The position numbers and the translations under genes are program-made. Below, piece by piece: positions 1 through 8,455 of a DNA stretch of 64,000 nt. Source of the stretch: Flavobacterium limnophilum (GTDB lineage Bacteria > Bacteroidota > Bacteroidia > Flavobacteriales > Flavobacteriaceae); contig NZ_CP114289.2 of the NCBI RefSeq assembly GCF_027111315.2, forward strand, positions 2,480,001 through 2,544,000, given 5' to 3'. The notes below the pieces were generated by a model. The model did not search any database, was not told the origin of the DNA, and saw nothing but the letters and a program-made list of their open reading frames with translations. The number at the start of each line of letters is the position of its first letter. Position 1 is the first letter of the stretch.

Positions 1-2
1 AA

Positions 3-296
3 GCACTCAATCAAGCCAATAATGGCAATTATCAAAAACTAATGCTTTTGATGTGCCAAGCCTTGGAACGCAGTTTAAATATTTATTTGAATGCAATGCC
101 CGACAACGATAACGATTTTCAAAAAATATCGGATATTGTTAGTGAACCAAGCAGTCCTTATGGTCAAGAATACATAAGTTTATTGGCTAGAACAGGCAAA
201 ATTGACGCCTACAAAGAAGGAAGAAATTGGTACACAACCAAAGAAGCCATCGAGGATTATATTGAGAATAGGCAGAGGAAAAGAATACTCAGTTAG
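3..296 (+). CDS. 5'-truncated gene, helix-turn-helix-like C-terminus
   Basis: The reading frame is open from the left edge of the window, so the ATG at 42 is probably internal and the true start lies outside. The visible part reads about 97 residues. Its C-terminal third (EYISLLARTGKIDAYKEGRN followed by WYTTKEAIEDYI) resembles the short winged-helix or excisionase-type segment seen in MerR-like and Bacteroidota transcription-associated proteins, with a 'GKIDAYKEGRNWYT' wing-like stretch. That suggests DNA binding, but no wider family can be assigned from this fragment. A perfect 12-bp hairpin follows the stop codon immediately. Function unknown. Confidence 0.6.
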   Translation, partial: ALNQANNGNYQKLMLLMCQALERSLNIYLNAMPDNDNDFQKISDIVSEPSSPYGQEYISLLARTGKIDAYKEGRNWYTTKEAIEDYIENRQRKRILS

Positions 297-297
297 C

Positions 298-329
298 AGT
301 GTTCAGTTGGTAGTTTACAACTGAACACT
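298..329. repeat. 12-bp perfect hairpin of the CAGT/ACTGAA intergenic repeat type
   Basis: The arms AGTGTTCAGTTG (298-309) and CAACTGAACACT (318-329) are perfect complements around an 8-base loop. No T-run follows, so it is not a classical terminator, although it sits between two convergent genes and could end transcription from both. Related ACTGAATACTG-like strings recur in other intergenic gaps of the window (about 34945-34985, 47885-47912 and 60240-60262). Confidence 0.6.
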
Positions 330-348
330 AATAACTGAATACCGAACA

Positions 349-870
349 CTATTTGCTTTTATCTCCAACAAAATAATCGTTCGAGTTTTTGAACAAGACA
401 TTAAAAGTAGTCAAACTACCATAAATTCTGGTGATGTATTGTTGCAAATCGATTTTCTCGGCTTCGTCAAGATTACTCGCATTAATCTTTTGCTCCATCA
501 CCCTTATCCTGTCGCGAACCATCGTGATTTTATGAAAAAAAGTATCGATTGGCACTTCTTTATTTTGTGTGTTAGTACCCGGTTCCAAAATGATTTTGCC
601 GCCTTTCCATTTATCGGCAATGGGAACTATCTGGGAAACATCACTCCATTTTTGCAACAAATTCTTCAAGGATTTTTCTACATCCTGAAAACTTACCGAA
701 TCTACTTCGCCTTCAAGAGCTTCAATAATTTCGAATTCGCTGTCGATTTCAATGGTTTCCAATCCACTTTCAATAAAAGTAACCCAATAATGTTTTGAAG
801 TTACATTGGTTACTACTCCAAGACCTAATTCTGGATGTTTTATGCGCGAGCCTATTCCTAAAATATTCAT
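349..870 (-). CDS. Uncharacterised protein with Tudor/SH3-like N-terminus
   Basis: A 173-residue cytosolic protein with no signal peptide or membrane segment. Residues 3-45 (GIGSRIKHPELGLGVVTNV, then YWVTFIESGLETIEI) look like the small SH3/Tudor-type barrel found at the C-terminus of UvrD/PcrA helicases and in CarD-like proteins, which bind nucleic acid or RNA polymerase. The rest is alpha-helical and charged, with likely coiled-coil at about 115-150. It is divergent from uvrA, with 138 bp between their starts. A TAnnTTTG-type box on the minus strand (886-893) supports the start at 870. I do not recognise a named family beyond the barrel; a role in nucleic-acid metabolism is inference only. 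Confidence 0.75.
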   Translation of the reverse strand: MNILGIGSRIKHPELGLGVVTNVTSKHYWVTFIESGLETIEIDSEFEIIEALEGEVDSVSFQDVEKSLKNLLQKWSDVSQIVPIADKWKGGKIILEPGTNTQNKEVPIDTFFHKITMVRDRIRVMEQKINASNLDEAEKIDLQQYITRIYGSLTTFNVLFKNSNDYFVGDKSK

Positions 871-885
871 ACCTTATTTTTTATT

Positions 886-893
886 CAAATATA
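886..893 (-). promoter_or_regulatory. Bacteroidota -7 box for the 349-870 gene
   Basis: The minus strand reads TATATTTG, matching TAnnTTTG, 16 bases upstream of the start codon at 870. No clear -33 TTTG was assigned. Confidence 0.5.
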
Positions 894-984
894 AAAATTT
901 AAATAATTAAAAAAATTCTTCTTCCAATAATGAAAAGATTAAATTTCGGACAAGTCTAAATTCTTAAATCGAATTCAATTGTTG

Positions 985-992
985 TAACTTTG
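985..992 (+). promoter_or_regulatory. Bacteroidota -7 box of uvrA
   Basis: TAACTTTG matches TAnnTTTG. Transcription would begin near 997-999, which excludes the TTG at 997 as start codon and supports ATG at 1009 with a very short leader. Confidence 0.55.
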
Positions 993-1008
993 CTTTTTGC
1001 CAAAATTT

Positions 1009-3840
1009 ATGTTAGAAAACGATAACAACATTGAAGTATTGGGTGCGCGAGTACACAATCTAAAAAATATAGACGTAAAAATCCCAAGAGAAAAACTGGT
1101 GGTAATTACCGGCCTTTCGGGTTCGGGAAAATCATCCTTGGCTTTCGACACGATTTATGCCGAAGGACAACGCCGTTACGTGGAAACTTTTTCGGCTTAT
1201 GCACGACAATTTCTTGGCGGATTGGAACGTCCCGATGTGGATAAAATAGATGGACTTTCGCCAGTAATTGCTATTGAACAAAAAACGACCAGTAAAAGTC
1301 CACGATCGACCGTTGGAACCATTACCGAGATTTATGATTTCCTCCGTTTGTTATATGCTCGCGCCGCCGATGCGTATAGTTACAACACGGGCGAAAAAAT
1401 GGTTTCTTATGACGACGAGCAAATCAAGGAGTTGATTACCCAAGATTTTGCGGGAAAACGCATCAATATTTTGGCTCCAATTATTCGTGCCAGAAAAGGA
1501 CATTATGCCGAATTATTCCAGCAAATTGCCAAACAAGGTTTTTTGAAAGTCCGCATCAATGGCGACATAAAAGATATTACCACGGGAATGAAACTCGACC
1601 GTTACAAAACCCACGACATCGAAATCGTGATTGACAGGATGGTTGTTGAAGATACTCCCGACAACGAAAAACGCCTGACAGAAAGCATCAAAACGGCAAT
1701 GTATCACGGCGAAAATGTGTTGATGATATTAGACCAAGATTCGAATGAAATTCGGTTTTTTAGTCGAAATTTAATGTGTCCCACAACTGGAATTTCCTAT
1801 CAAAATCCGGAACCCAATTTGTTTTCGTTCAACTCGCCAAAAGGGGCTTGTGACCATTGCAAAGGTTTGGGAACGGTAAACGAAATCAACATCAAGAAGA
1901 TTATCCCCAATCCAAAAATTTCGATAAACAAAGGCGGTTTTGCTCCTTTGGGCGAATACAAAAGCAGTTGGATGTTCAAGCAATTGGAAATCATTGGCGA
2001 AAAATACGGCTTCAAATTAACCGATCCAATTTCGAATATTTCCGAGGAAGCTATGGAAATGATTTTGAATGGCGGCAAAGAAAAATTCTCGGTCGAATCG
2101 AAAGTTTTGGGCGTAACCAAAGAATACAAAATTGAATTTGAAGGCATTTCGCATTTCATCAAAAACCAACACAACGAAAGTGGTTCAACCACCATAAAAC
2201 GTTGGGCAAAGGAATTTATGGACGAAGTAAAATGTCCGGTTTGTGAAGGTTCACGATTGAAAAAAGAAGCCTTGTTTTTCAAAATCAACGAGAAGAATAT
2301 CGCCGAATTATGTGATATGGATATTTCGGACGTGACGGCTTGGTTTTTGGAATTAGACAAACATTTATCCGAAAAACAAAAAACTATTGCCACGGAAGTT
2401 ATCAAGGAAATAAAAGATAGATTGAACTTTTTGATGAACGTTGGTTTGGATTATTTGGCTTTAAGCCGAAGTTCCAAATCACTTTCCGGTGGCGAAGCAC
2501 AACGCATTCGATTGGCGACGCAAATTGGCTCGCAATTGGTAGGTGTTTTGTATATTCTGGACGAACCAAGTATTGGTTTACACCAAAGAGACAATGACAA
2601 ACTGATTCATTCCTTGGAACAATTGCGTGACATTGGCAACTCTGTGGTGGTTGTCGAACACGATAAAGACATGATTCTGCGTGCCGATTACGTGATAGAT
2701 ATTGGTCCAAAAGCAGGAAAACACGGCGGCGAAATCATCAGCAAAGGAACACCTGCCGAAATTTTGAAAGACCACACTTTGACGGCTTCCTATTTGAACG
2801 GTGAAATGGAAATCGAGGTTCCAAAAAAGCGTCGTGAAGGCAACGGAAACTTCCTGAAACTGACTGGTGCGACCGGAAACAACCTGAAAAATGTATCAAT
2901 AGATTTGCCTTTGGGCAAAATGATTTGTGTGACGGGAGTTTCGGGAAGTGGAAAATCGACATTGATCAATGAAACCCTCTATCCTATTTTGAACGCCTAC
3001 TATTTCAATGGTGTCAAAAAACCGAAACCGTACAAAAAAATTGAAGGTTTGGAACATATCGACAAAGTTATTGATATAGACCAAAGTCCGATTGGAAGAA
3101 CGCCACGTTCAAATCCAGCGACTTACACGGAGGTTTTTAGCGAAATCCGAAATCTGTTTACAATGACTTCCGAGAGTATGATTCGGGGTTATAAAGCGGG
3201 ACGTTTTAGTTTCAACGTAAAAGGTGGACGCTGCGAAACCTGTGAAGGTTCGGGAGTTCGAACGATTGAAATGAACTTTTTACCCGATGTTTACGTGGAA
3301 TGTGAAACTTGTCAAGGAAAACGTTTCAACAGGGAAACTTTGGAAATTCGCTACAAAGGAAAATCCATTTCGGACGTGTTGAACATGACGATTGACGAAG
3401 CCGTTCCTTTCTTCGAAAACATTCCGAAGATTTATCGAAAAGTAAAAACGTTACAAGATGTTGGTTTGGGTTATATCACTTTGGGACAACAAAGTACGAC
3501 ACTTTCGGGTGGAGAAGCCCAACGAATTAAACTGGCAGGAGAATTATCGAAAAAAGATACCGGAAACACGTTTTATATTTTGGACGAACCCACTACAGGA
3601 CTGCATTTCGAAGACATTCGGGTGTTGATGGAAGTCATCAAGAAATTGGTTGACAAAGGCAATACCATCTTGATTATCGAACATAATATGGACGTGATAA
3701 AACTGGCGGATTATATCATAGACATTGGTCCCGAAGGCGGAAAAGGCGGCGGAGAAGTCGTTGCCAAAGGAACTCCCGAAGAAGTGGCTAAAAACAAGAA
3801 AAGTTATACGGCGCAGTTTTTGAAAAAAGAGTTGTCATAA
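1009..3840 (+). CDS. uvrA: Excinuclease ABC subunit A
   Basis: DNA-damage recognition ATPase of nucleotide excision repair; the UvrA dimer loads UvrB on lesions. From ATG 1009 it has 943 residues, normal for UvrA. Visible features: Walker [10 protein letters not shown] (about residue 35) and GVSGSGKST in the second ABC module; signatures [13 protein letters not shown] and [13 protein letters not shown]; Walker [12 protein letters not shown] and [11 protein letters not shown]; zinc modules CDHC...CPVC and CETC...CETC. A TTG at 997 is in frame but overlaps the predicted start of transcription. The last 45 bp before the stop (3789-3833) recur at 4467-4511 beyond an inserted DUF559 element, where they read in frame to another stop ([16 protein letters not shown]). 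The present C-terminus may therefore be a rebuilt copy of the original gene end. Confidence 0.97.
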   Translation: MLENDNNIEVLGARVHNLKNIDVKIPREKLVVITGLSGSGKSSLAFDTIYAEGQRRYVETFSAYARQFLGGLERPDVDKIDGLSPVIAIEQKTTSKSPRSTVGTITEIYDFLRLLYARAADAYSYNTGEKMVSYDDEQIKELITQDFAGKRINILAPIIRARKGHYAELFQQIAKQGFLKVRINGDIKDITTGMKLDRYKTHDIEIVIDRMVVEDTPDNEKRLTESIKTAMYHGENVLMILDQDSNEIRFFSRNLMCPTTGISYQNPEPNLFSFNSPKGACDHCKGLGTVNEINIKKIIPNPKISINKGGFAPLGEYKSSWMFKQLEIIGEKYGFKLTDPISNISEEAMEMILNGGKEKFSVESKVLGVTKEYKIEFEGISHFIKNQHNESGSTTIKRWAKEFMDEVKCPVCEGSRLKKEALFFKINEKNIAELCDMDISDVTAWFLELDKHLSEKQKTIATEVIKEIKDRLNFLMNVGLDYLALSRSSKSLSGGEAQRIRLATQIGSQLVGVLYILDEPSIGLHQRDNDKLIHSLEQLRDIGNSVVVVEHDKDMILRADYVIDIGPKAGKHGGEIISKGTPAEILKDHTLTASYLNGEMEIEVPKKRREGNGNFLKLTGATGNNLKNVSIDLPLGKMICVTGVSGSGKSTLINETLYPILNAYYFNGVKKPKPYKKIEGLEHIDKVIDIDQSPIGRTPRSNPATYTEVFSEIRNLFTMTSESMIRGYKAGRFSFNVKGGRCETCEGSGVRTIEMNFLPDVYVECETCQGKRFNRETLEIRYKGKSISDVLNMTIDEAVPFFENIPKIYRKVKTLQDVGLGYITLGQQSTTLSGGEAQRIKLAGELSKKDTGNTFYILDEPTTGLHFEDIRVLMEVIKKLVDKGNTILIIEHNMDVIKLADYIIDIGPEGGKGGGEVVAKGTPEEVAKNKKSYTAQFLKKELS
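3789..3833 (+). repeat. Direct repeat, upstream copy (3' end of uvrA)
   Basis: This 45-bp stretch at the end of uvrA matches 4467-4511 at 44 of 45 positions (a single G/A difference). The pair brackets the DUF559 gene and its palindromes. Confidence 0.85.
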
Positions 3841-3957
3841 TTCCCCTCCTCTGGAGGGGTGTCCGCAGGACGGGGTGGTTTTTGTTGTTTCCACTATTTT
3901 TGTAATTTCACTTAAAAACCACCCTGCCATAAATAGCCCCCAACCCAAGGAGGGGAA
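3841..3957. repeat. REP-like palindromes in head-to-head pair
   Basis: The left arm contains two nested hairpins: CCCCTCC/GGAGGGG around TCT (3843-3859) and GTCC/GGAC around GCA (3861-3871), then GGGGTGGTTTTT. The right arm (about 3914-3957) is an inverted, diverged copy starting AAAAACCACCC and ending GGAGGGGAA. The pair can form one large cruciform immediately upstream of the DUF559 gene and just after the uvrA stop, where it may also act as a terminator. Confidence 0.75.
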
Positions 3958-3970
3958 TAGAAAAAAAACT

Positions 3971-4393
3971 ATGGAAAACGACCGAGAAATAACAGCATAT
4001 ATCGATGGAAATCCCATTTATAGAAATTTTGCCGAAAACCTGCCTTGCAACATAAAACTAAAATCGCGAGCACGAGCCTTACGCAAAGCAGGTGTATTGT
4101 CGGAAGTTATTTTTTGGTTGCAGGTTCATAAAGGAGTATTTTGGAAAATCGATTTTGACAGACAAAGAATTATTGGAAATTATATTGTAGATTTTTATGT
4201 AAAAACTTTGGGACTGATAATTGAAATCGATGGTTCGAGCCATAATGACAAAGAAGAATACGACCAAAAAAGAGAAGATTATTTTATTTCTTTAGGTTTG
4301 AGAATATATAGAATATCGGATTTGAGAGTAAAACACGATTTGAACAACGTGATGATGGAATTGGAGAAATATATTGTTGAGGAATTTGGATGA
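3971..4393 (+). CDS. DUF559 (Vsr/restriction-endonuclease-fold) protein
   Basis: A 140-residue protein of the DUF559 family, a PD-(D/E)XK nuclease-like fold related to Vsr. The visible core is IVDFY (Asp) followed by LGLIIEIDGSSH (Glu, Asp) and a C-terminal YFISLGLRIYRISDLRV strand-helix. The N-terminus has the usual LKSRARALRKAGVLSEVIFW segment. The start at 3971 (MENDREI) is preferred because the in-frame upstream extension runs back through the palindromes. Palindromic REP-like elements lie on both sides, and the gene sits inside a duplication of the uvrA end. By analogy with RAYT transposases and REP sequences, this nuclease could mobilise or maintain the palindromes; that is inference. 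Confidence 0.85.
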   Translation: MENDREITAYIDGNPIYRNFAENLPCNIKLKSRARALRKAGVLSEVIFWLQVHKGVFWKIDFDRQRIIGNYIVDFYVKTLGLIIEIDGSSHNDKEEYDQKREDYFISLGLRIYRISDLRVKHDLNNVMMELEKYIVEEFG

Positions 4394-4402
4394 GGCGTTA
4401 AC

Positions 4403-4450
4403 AAAAAAACCACCCCACCCTACGGGCACCCCTCCAGTGGAGAGGAAATT
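4403..4450. repeat. REP-like palindrome, inverted downstream copy
   Basis: Reads AAAAAAACCACCCC, then CCC-TAC-GGG, then CCCTCC-AGT-GGAG. Its reverse complement lines up with the left arm at 3841-3883, so the DUF559 gene is bracketed by inverted repeats of about 45 bp. Confidence 0.75.
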
Positions 4451-4466
4451 AAACAGAAAGATTATA

Positions 4467-4511
4467 TAAAAACAAGAAAAGTTATACGGCGCAATTTTTG
4501 AAAAAAGAGTT
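4467..4511 (+). repeat. Direct repeat, downstream copy of the uvrA 3' end
   Basis: It matches 3789-3833 at 44 of 45 positions. In the uvrA frame it continues to a TAG at 4515-4517, giving the UvrA-like tail [16 protein letters not shown]. This looks like the remnant of the original gene terminus. Confidence 0.85.
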
Positions 4512-4561
4512 ACATTAGCGAATATCTTTATATTTAAAACTAAAGTTAAATTAAAAAACGG

Positions 4562-4652
4562 ATGCCCTAGCCCAGATAGCAGTGGAAATCCTTTTGTTTT
4601 TTGTTTCTTTAACAAAAACAAAAGATTGAAACGAATAGCTGGTAATAGCTCC
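4562..4652 (+). repeat. Dispersed intergenic element with A/T stem (copy 1)
   Basis: The element runs from CCTAGCCC-GAT through GGAAATCC into an 11-bp stem CTTTTGTTTTT (4591-4601) / AAAAACAAAAG (4614-4624), and ends TAGCTCC. A diverged inverted copy lies at 21151-21229 with the same order of blocks, so this is a repeat family rather than a gene-specific signal. Confidence 0.6.
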
Positions 4653-4669
4653 AAAATAAAAACACAAAA

Positions 4670-5398
4670 ATGAGATTACAAGATTTTGACAATGATGAAG
4701 AAAAAGTAATACAGGATAAATTCAAGAGAAAAACCTGGAACGAGATTAGGACCAATGACAGTTGGGCGATTTTCAAGATTATGTCCGAATTTGTCAACGG
4801 ATATGAAAATATGGCAAGAATCGGCCCTTGTGTTTCCATTTTTGGTTCGGCTCGAATAAAACCGGAGGATAAATATTATTTATTGGCCGAAAAAATTGCC
4901 TATAAAATAAGCAAAGCAGGTTACGGCGTCATCACTGGTGGCGGTCCCGGAATTATGGAGGCGAGTAATAAAGGTGCACATCTTGGCGGAGGAACTTCGG
5001 TGGGACTGAATATCGAATTGCCTTTTGAGCAGCATTTTAATCCCTATATTGACCACGACAAGAACCTGAATTTCGATTATTTCTTTGTCAGAAAAGTGAT
5101 GTTCGTGAAATATTCGCAAGGATTTGTGGTAATGCCGGGAGGTTTTGGCACTTTGGACGAAATGTTTGAAGCCTTGACCTTGATCCAGACGAAAAAAATT
5201 GGAAAATTCCCGATAATATTGGTTGGAACGGCTTTTTGGTCGGGATTGATCGAATGGATAAAAACGGTTTTGGTAGAGCAAGAAAAGACAATAAATGCCG
5301 TGGATTTGGAGTTGTTCAAAATTGTGGATACCGAAGATGAAGTGGTTGACGTACTGGACAAATTCTACAAAAAATACGATTTATCACCCAATTTTTAA
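4670..5398 (+). CDS. TIGR00730 / LOG-family Rossmann-fold protein
   Basis: A 242-residue cytosolic protein of the LOG ('lysine decarboxylase-like') family, which includes nucleotide 5'-monophosphate nucleosidases and cytokinin-activating phosphoribohydrolases. The diagnostic motifs are GGGPGIMEA (about residue 87) and PGGFGTLDE (about 155), which form the phosphoribose-binding and catalytic site. Bacterial members hydrolyse purine or pyrimidine monophosphates to base plus ribose 5-phosphate; the exact substrate cannot be read from sequence. The gene stands alone between the intergenic repeat element and the M1-like gene, 42 bp upstream of the latter. Confidence 0.9.
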   Translation: MRLQDFDNDEEKVIQDKFKRKTWNEIRTNDSWAIFKIMSEFVNGYENMARIGPCVSIFGSARIKPEDKYYLLAEKIAYKISKAGYGVITGGGPGIMEASNKGAHLGGGTSVGLNIELPFEQHFNPYIDHDKNLNFDYFFVRKVMFVKYSQGFVVMPGGFGTLDEMFEALTLIQTKKIGKFPIILVGTAFWSGLIEWIKTVLVEQEKTINAVDLELFKIVDTEDEVVDVLDKFYKKYDLSPNF

Positions 5399-5440
5399 AC
5401 CAACTTATTGCTTTATCATATCATTCTTTAAAAAAACCAA

Positions 5441-8269
5441 TTGAAATTATTCCATAAAAATATCATATTCATCCTTGTTTTATTTACTTCGTTAAAACAC
5501 TTTGGGCAGCATAATTCCCATATCGTTGTCGAGGTAAGTACGGAACGAAAAACATTGACCATCCAGCAGGAAATAGTATTTTTTAATCAGTCTGAAGACA
5601 CCTTGACCTCGATTGTCTTGAATGATTGGATCAATGCGTATTCATCAAAAACATCTCCTTTGGCCAAACGTTTTTCGGATGAATTTTATCGGGGTTTTCA
5701 TCTAGCCAAGGATGAAGAACGTGGAAGCACCAATAATTTAACCATTTCTAATTTTGACAAAACGGTACTTTCTTGGGAAAGAACCAAGAAAAACCCGGAT
5801 TTGGTAACCGTCAAATTAGGAAATAAATTGGCACCAAACCAGAAAATCACTTTGCATTTGGCTTATATCGTGAAAGTTCCCAGCGATAAATTTACCAGCT
5901 ATGGCTATACCGACAATGGCGGAATGAACCTAAAAAACTGGTTTATTACCCCAGCCCGTTACGAAAATCACGCTTTTGTCAGAAACAGCAATTGCAATCT
6001 GGATGATATTGCCAATGCTTTTTCCGATTTTGAAATCAGGCTCATCATTCCAAAAAATTTGGAACCAACCACCGATTTATCCAGCAGCCAAACACAGCAA
6101 ACCGAAGCGTTTTCGTTTTATAAACTAACTGGAACGAACCGAACTGATTTCAGCCTTTTTTTGGAACCAAAACCCAGCTTTCGCAGCTACAAGAACAGCT
6201 CCATTGAAGTCCTTACCAATATCAAGGGCAACAAGGCCGACGAAATTAATAAAGCAATTGCCATCGATCGAATAGTGAATTTTACAAACGATTTAATTGG
6301 AAAATATCCTTTCGAAAAAATCACTGTTTCGCAAACTGATTACAATCGGAATCCTTTTTATGGATTGAACCAATTGCCTTCTTTTATCGTTCCGTTCCCA
6401 GACGATTTCCTTTTTGAGATAAAATTCTTGAAAACCTATTTGAATAATTACCTGAAAAACAGCCTGAAACTGGATCCCAGAAAAGACAACTGGATTTATG
6501 ACGGCATTCAAGTCTATGTAATGATGCGCTACATCGAAGAGAATTATCCCAACTGCAAAATGATGGGACGAGTTTCTGACTATAAATTATTCAAGGGGTT
6601 TAATTTATTGAACCTCGATTTCAATGAGCAATACAGTTATTTTTATTTGCTGATGGCTCGAAAAAACCTCGATCAACCTCTTGGAGCTTCAAAAAACACC
6701 TTGATAAAATTCAACGAGCAAATCGCCAGCAAATACAGGGCGGGATTGAGTTTAATCTATTTGGACGAATACATCGGCACTCCATTTATGTCCAAAAGTG
6801 TACAGCAATTCAATGCCGAAAACAAGGAAAAACAAACCACCAGAACTGATTTTGAAACGGCATTAAAATCGAATACAAAAAAAGAGATCGACTGGTTTTT
6901 TAATACCATTGTCGATTCGCGCGAAATCATTGATTACAAGTTTTCGAATGTTTCCAAAACCAAGGACAGCGTTGCTTTTTCCATTAGAAACAGAACCAAT
7001 GTTTCCGTGCCCATTCCAATTTATGGAATAAAAAATGACACCATCGTTTTCAAGAAATGGATAGAAACCACAAAAAAGGACAGTATCTATATATTCGAAA
7101 GAAAAGAAGCCCAAAAAATAGTCATCAACTACAAAAACGAGGTTCCCGAATTCAATTTAAGAAACAACTGGAAGAAAATAGAAGGATTGTTTCCCAACAA
7201 TCGTCCCGTAAAATTTGCTTTTGTCAAAGATTTGGAAGACCCTTATTACAACCAAATCATCTATGCTCCAATATTGACTTACAATGTTTATGACGGGCTT
7301 TCTCCCGGAATGCGATTCCATAACAGGGCCATTCTAAACCGCCCTTTTGTTTATGACATCAACCCGACTTATTCCATAAAGTCAAAAACGATGACCGGTT
7401 CTGCCATCTTTATGGTCAATAAAGATTATCGGGACAGCAATTTGTTTAACGTTAGATATTCTGTTAGCGGCAATTATTTCCATTATGCACCTGACGCGAC
7501 CTATCTTAAAATAAATCCCATGGTTTTAATGCAGCTTCGTGCGGATGACTTTAGAGACAATAGAAAACGAATGATTTATGTGCGACAAGTAGTTGTAGAT
7601 CGGCAAAAAAGTGCCATTGTTATTGACAACTCGCTTGAAGATTATTCTGTTTTCAATGTTAAATACATCAATTCCAGAACCGAAGTGACCAATCATGTCA
7701 GTTTCACGGGCGATGTGCAATTTTCGGGAGAATTTGGCAAAATATCAACCGAAATACAATTCAGGAAACTCTTTGAAAACAATCGACAAATCAATTTGCG
7801 AATGTTTGCCGGCAGCTTTTTGTACAACACCACCAATTCCGATTTTTTCAGTTTTGCCTTGGACAGACCTACTGATTATCTTTTCGATTATGCCTATTTA
7901 GGGCGATCCTCCAGTACCGGTCTTGTTAGCCAAGAATTTATCATGGCCGAAGGAGGTTTTAAATCCAAACTCGACACGCCTTATGCCAATCAATGGATTA
8001 CTACCATAAATGGAGGTTATACCATTTGGAACTGGATTGAAGCTTATGGCGATGTGGGTTTTGTAAAATATACCCAGCAAAAGCCTCACTTTGTTTACGA
8101 TAGCGGAATTAGGTTTAATTTGCTAACAGACTATTTCGAATTGTATTTCCCCCTATATTCCAATAACGGATGGGAAATAGCGCAACCCCATTATGGTGAA
8201 AAAATAAGATTCGTGGTCACGCTTAACCCCAACAAGTTAGTGCCTCTTTTTACCAGAAAATGGTTTTAA
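5441..8269 (+). CDS. M1-peptidase-like protein with C-terminal barrel, zinc site missing
   Basis: A 942-residue exported protein with a TTG start at 5441 and an N-terminal signal segment (NIIFILVLFTSLKHFGQ). Residues about 25-470 resemble the N-terminal saddle and catalytic region of M1/gluzincin aminopeptidases. However, the position expected to hold HExxH reads FLKTYLNNYL, and the following WxNEG-type motif is NWIYDGIQVY, so neither zinc histidines nor the catalytic glutamate are present. The second half (about 590-942) alternates polar and aromatic residues and ends in the aromatic FTRKWF, as outer-membrane strands do. I read it as a non-catalytic, surface-anchored protein; the beta-barrel is inferred. 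It lies 42 bp after the LOG gene. Confidence 0.75.
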   Translation: MKLFHKNIIFILVLFTSLKHFGQHNSHIVVEVSTERKTLTIQQEIVFFNQSEDTLTSIVLNDWINAYSSKTSPLAKRFSDEFYRGFHLAKDEERGSTNNLTISNFDKTVLSWERTKKNPDLVTVKLGNKLAPNQKITLHLAYIVKVPSDKFTSYGYTDNGGMNLKNWFITPARYENHAFVRNSNCNLDDIANAFSDFEIRLIIPKNLEPTTDLSSSQTQQTEAFSFYKLTGTNRTDFSLFLEPKPSFRSYKNSSIEVLTNIKGNKADEINKAIAIDRIVNFTNDLIGKYPFEKITVSQTDYNRNPFYGLNQLPSFIVPFPDDFLFEIKFLKTYLNNYLKNSLKLDPRKDNWIYDGIQVYVMMRYIEENYPNCKMMGRVSDYKLFKGFNLLNLDFNEQYSYFYLLMARKNLDQPLGASKNTLIKFNEQIASKYRAGLSLIYLDEYIGTPFMSKSVQQFNAENKEKQTTRTDFETALKSNTKKEIDWFFNTIVDSREIIDYKFSNVSKTKDSVAFSIRNRTNVSVPIPIYGIKNDTIVFKKWIETTKKDSIYIFERKEAQKIVINYKNEVPEFNLRNNWKKIEGLFPNNRPVKFAFVKDLEDPYYNQIIYAPILTYNVYDGLSPGMRFHNRAILNRPFVYDINPTYSIKSKTMTGSAIFMVNKDYRDSNLFNVRYSVSGNYFHYAPDATYLKINPMVLMQLRADDFRDNRKRMIYVRQVVVDRQKSAIVIDNSLEDYSVFNVKYINSRTEVTNHVSFTGDVQFSGEFGKISTEIQFRKLFENNRQINLRMFAGSFLYNTTNSDFFSFALDRPTDYLFDYAYLGRSSSTGLVSQEFIMAEGGFKSKLDTPYANQWITTINGGYTIWNWIEAYGDVGFVKYTQQKPHFVYDSGIRFNLLTDYFELYFPLYSNNGWEIAQPHYGEKIRFVVTLNPNKLVPLFTRKWF

Positions 8270-8422
8270 TTCCAAAGAGAAAACAAGAAATATTATACCA
8301 TTACCATTCATTTGACGTTTTACTTACGAATAATTCAAAGAAAATCTCGTTTATCAAAAATAAATTACCAAAAATTTAATTGTTTTTCATAAGATGAATT
8401 ATGAAAGTAGCCAGTTTTTAAG

Positions 8423-8430
8423 TAAATTTG
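8423..8430 (+). promoter_or_regulatory. -7 box of the E1 dehydrogenase gene
   Basis: TAAATTTG matches TAnnTTTG, 25 bases before the ATG at 8456. The rest of the 186-bp gap after the barrel gene shows no other signal. Confidence 0.5.
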
Positions 8431-8455
8431 CACAGCAAATTTATCCTTTTCAATT

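Larger units (their letters stand above)
3834..4466 (+). mobile_element. Putative DUF559-REP insertion element
   Basis: The segment between the two copies of the uvrA 3' end contains a REP-like palindrome pair (3841-3957), a DUF559 nuclease gene (3971-4393) and an inverted copy of the palindrome (4403-4450). Palindromic ends, a single nuclease gene and duplicated host sequence outside make this a plausible mobile or domesticated mobile unit. No transposase of a known family is present, and the 45-bp flanking repeat is far longer than ordinary target-site duplications, so the mechanism is unknown. Confidence 0.55.

Noticed and set aside
439..798. 119-codon plus-strand frame opposite the Tudor-like gene
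   Set aside because: It is a shadow of the 349-870 minus-strand gene, with no supporting motif or promoter.
5441..8269. Active M1 aminopeptidase
   Set aside because: The HExxH zinc motif and catalytic glutamate are absent at the expected positions.
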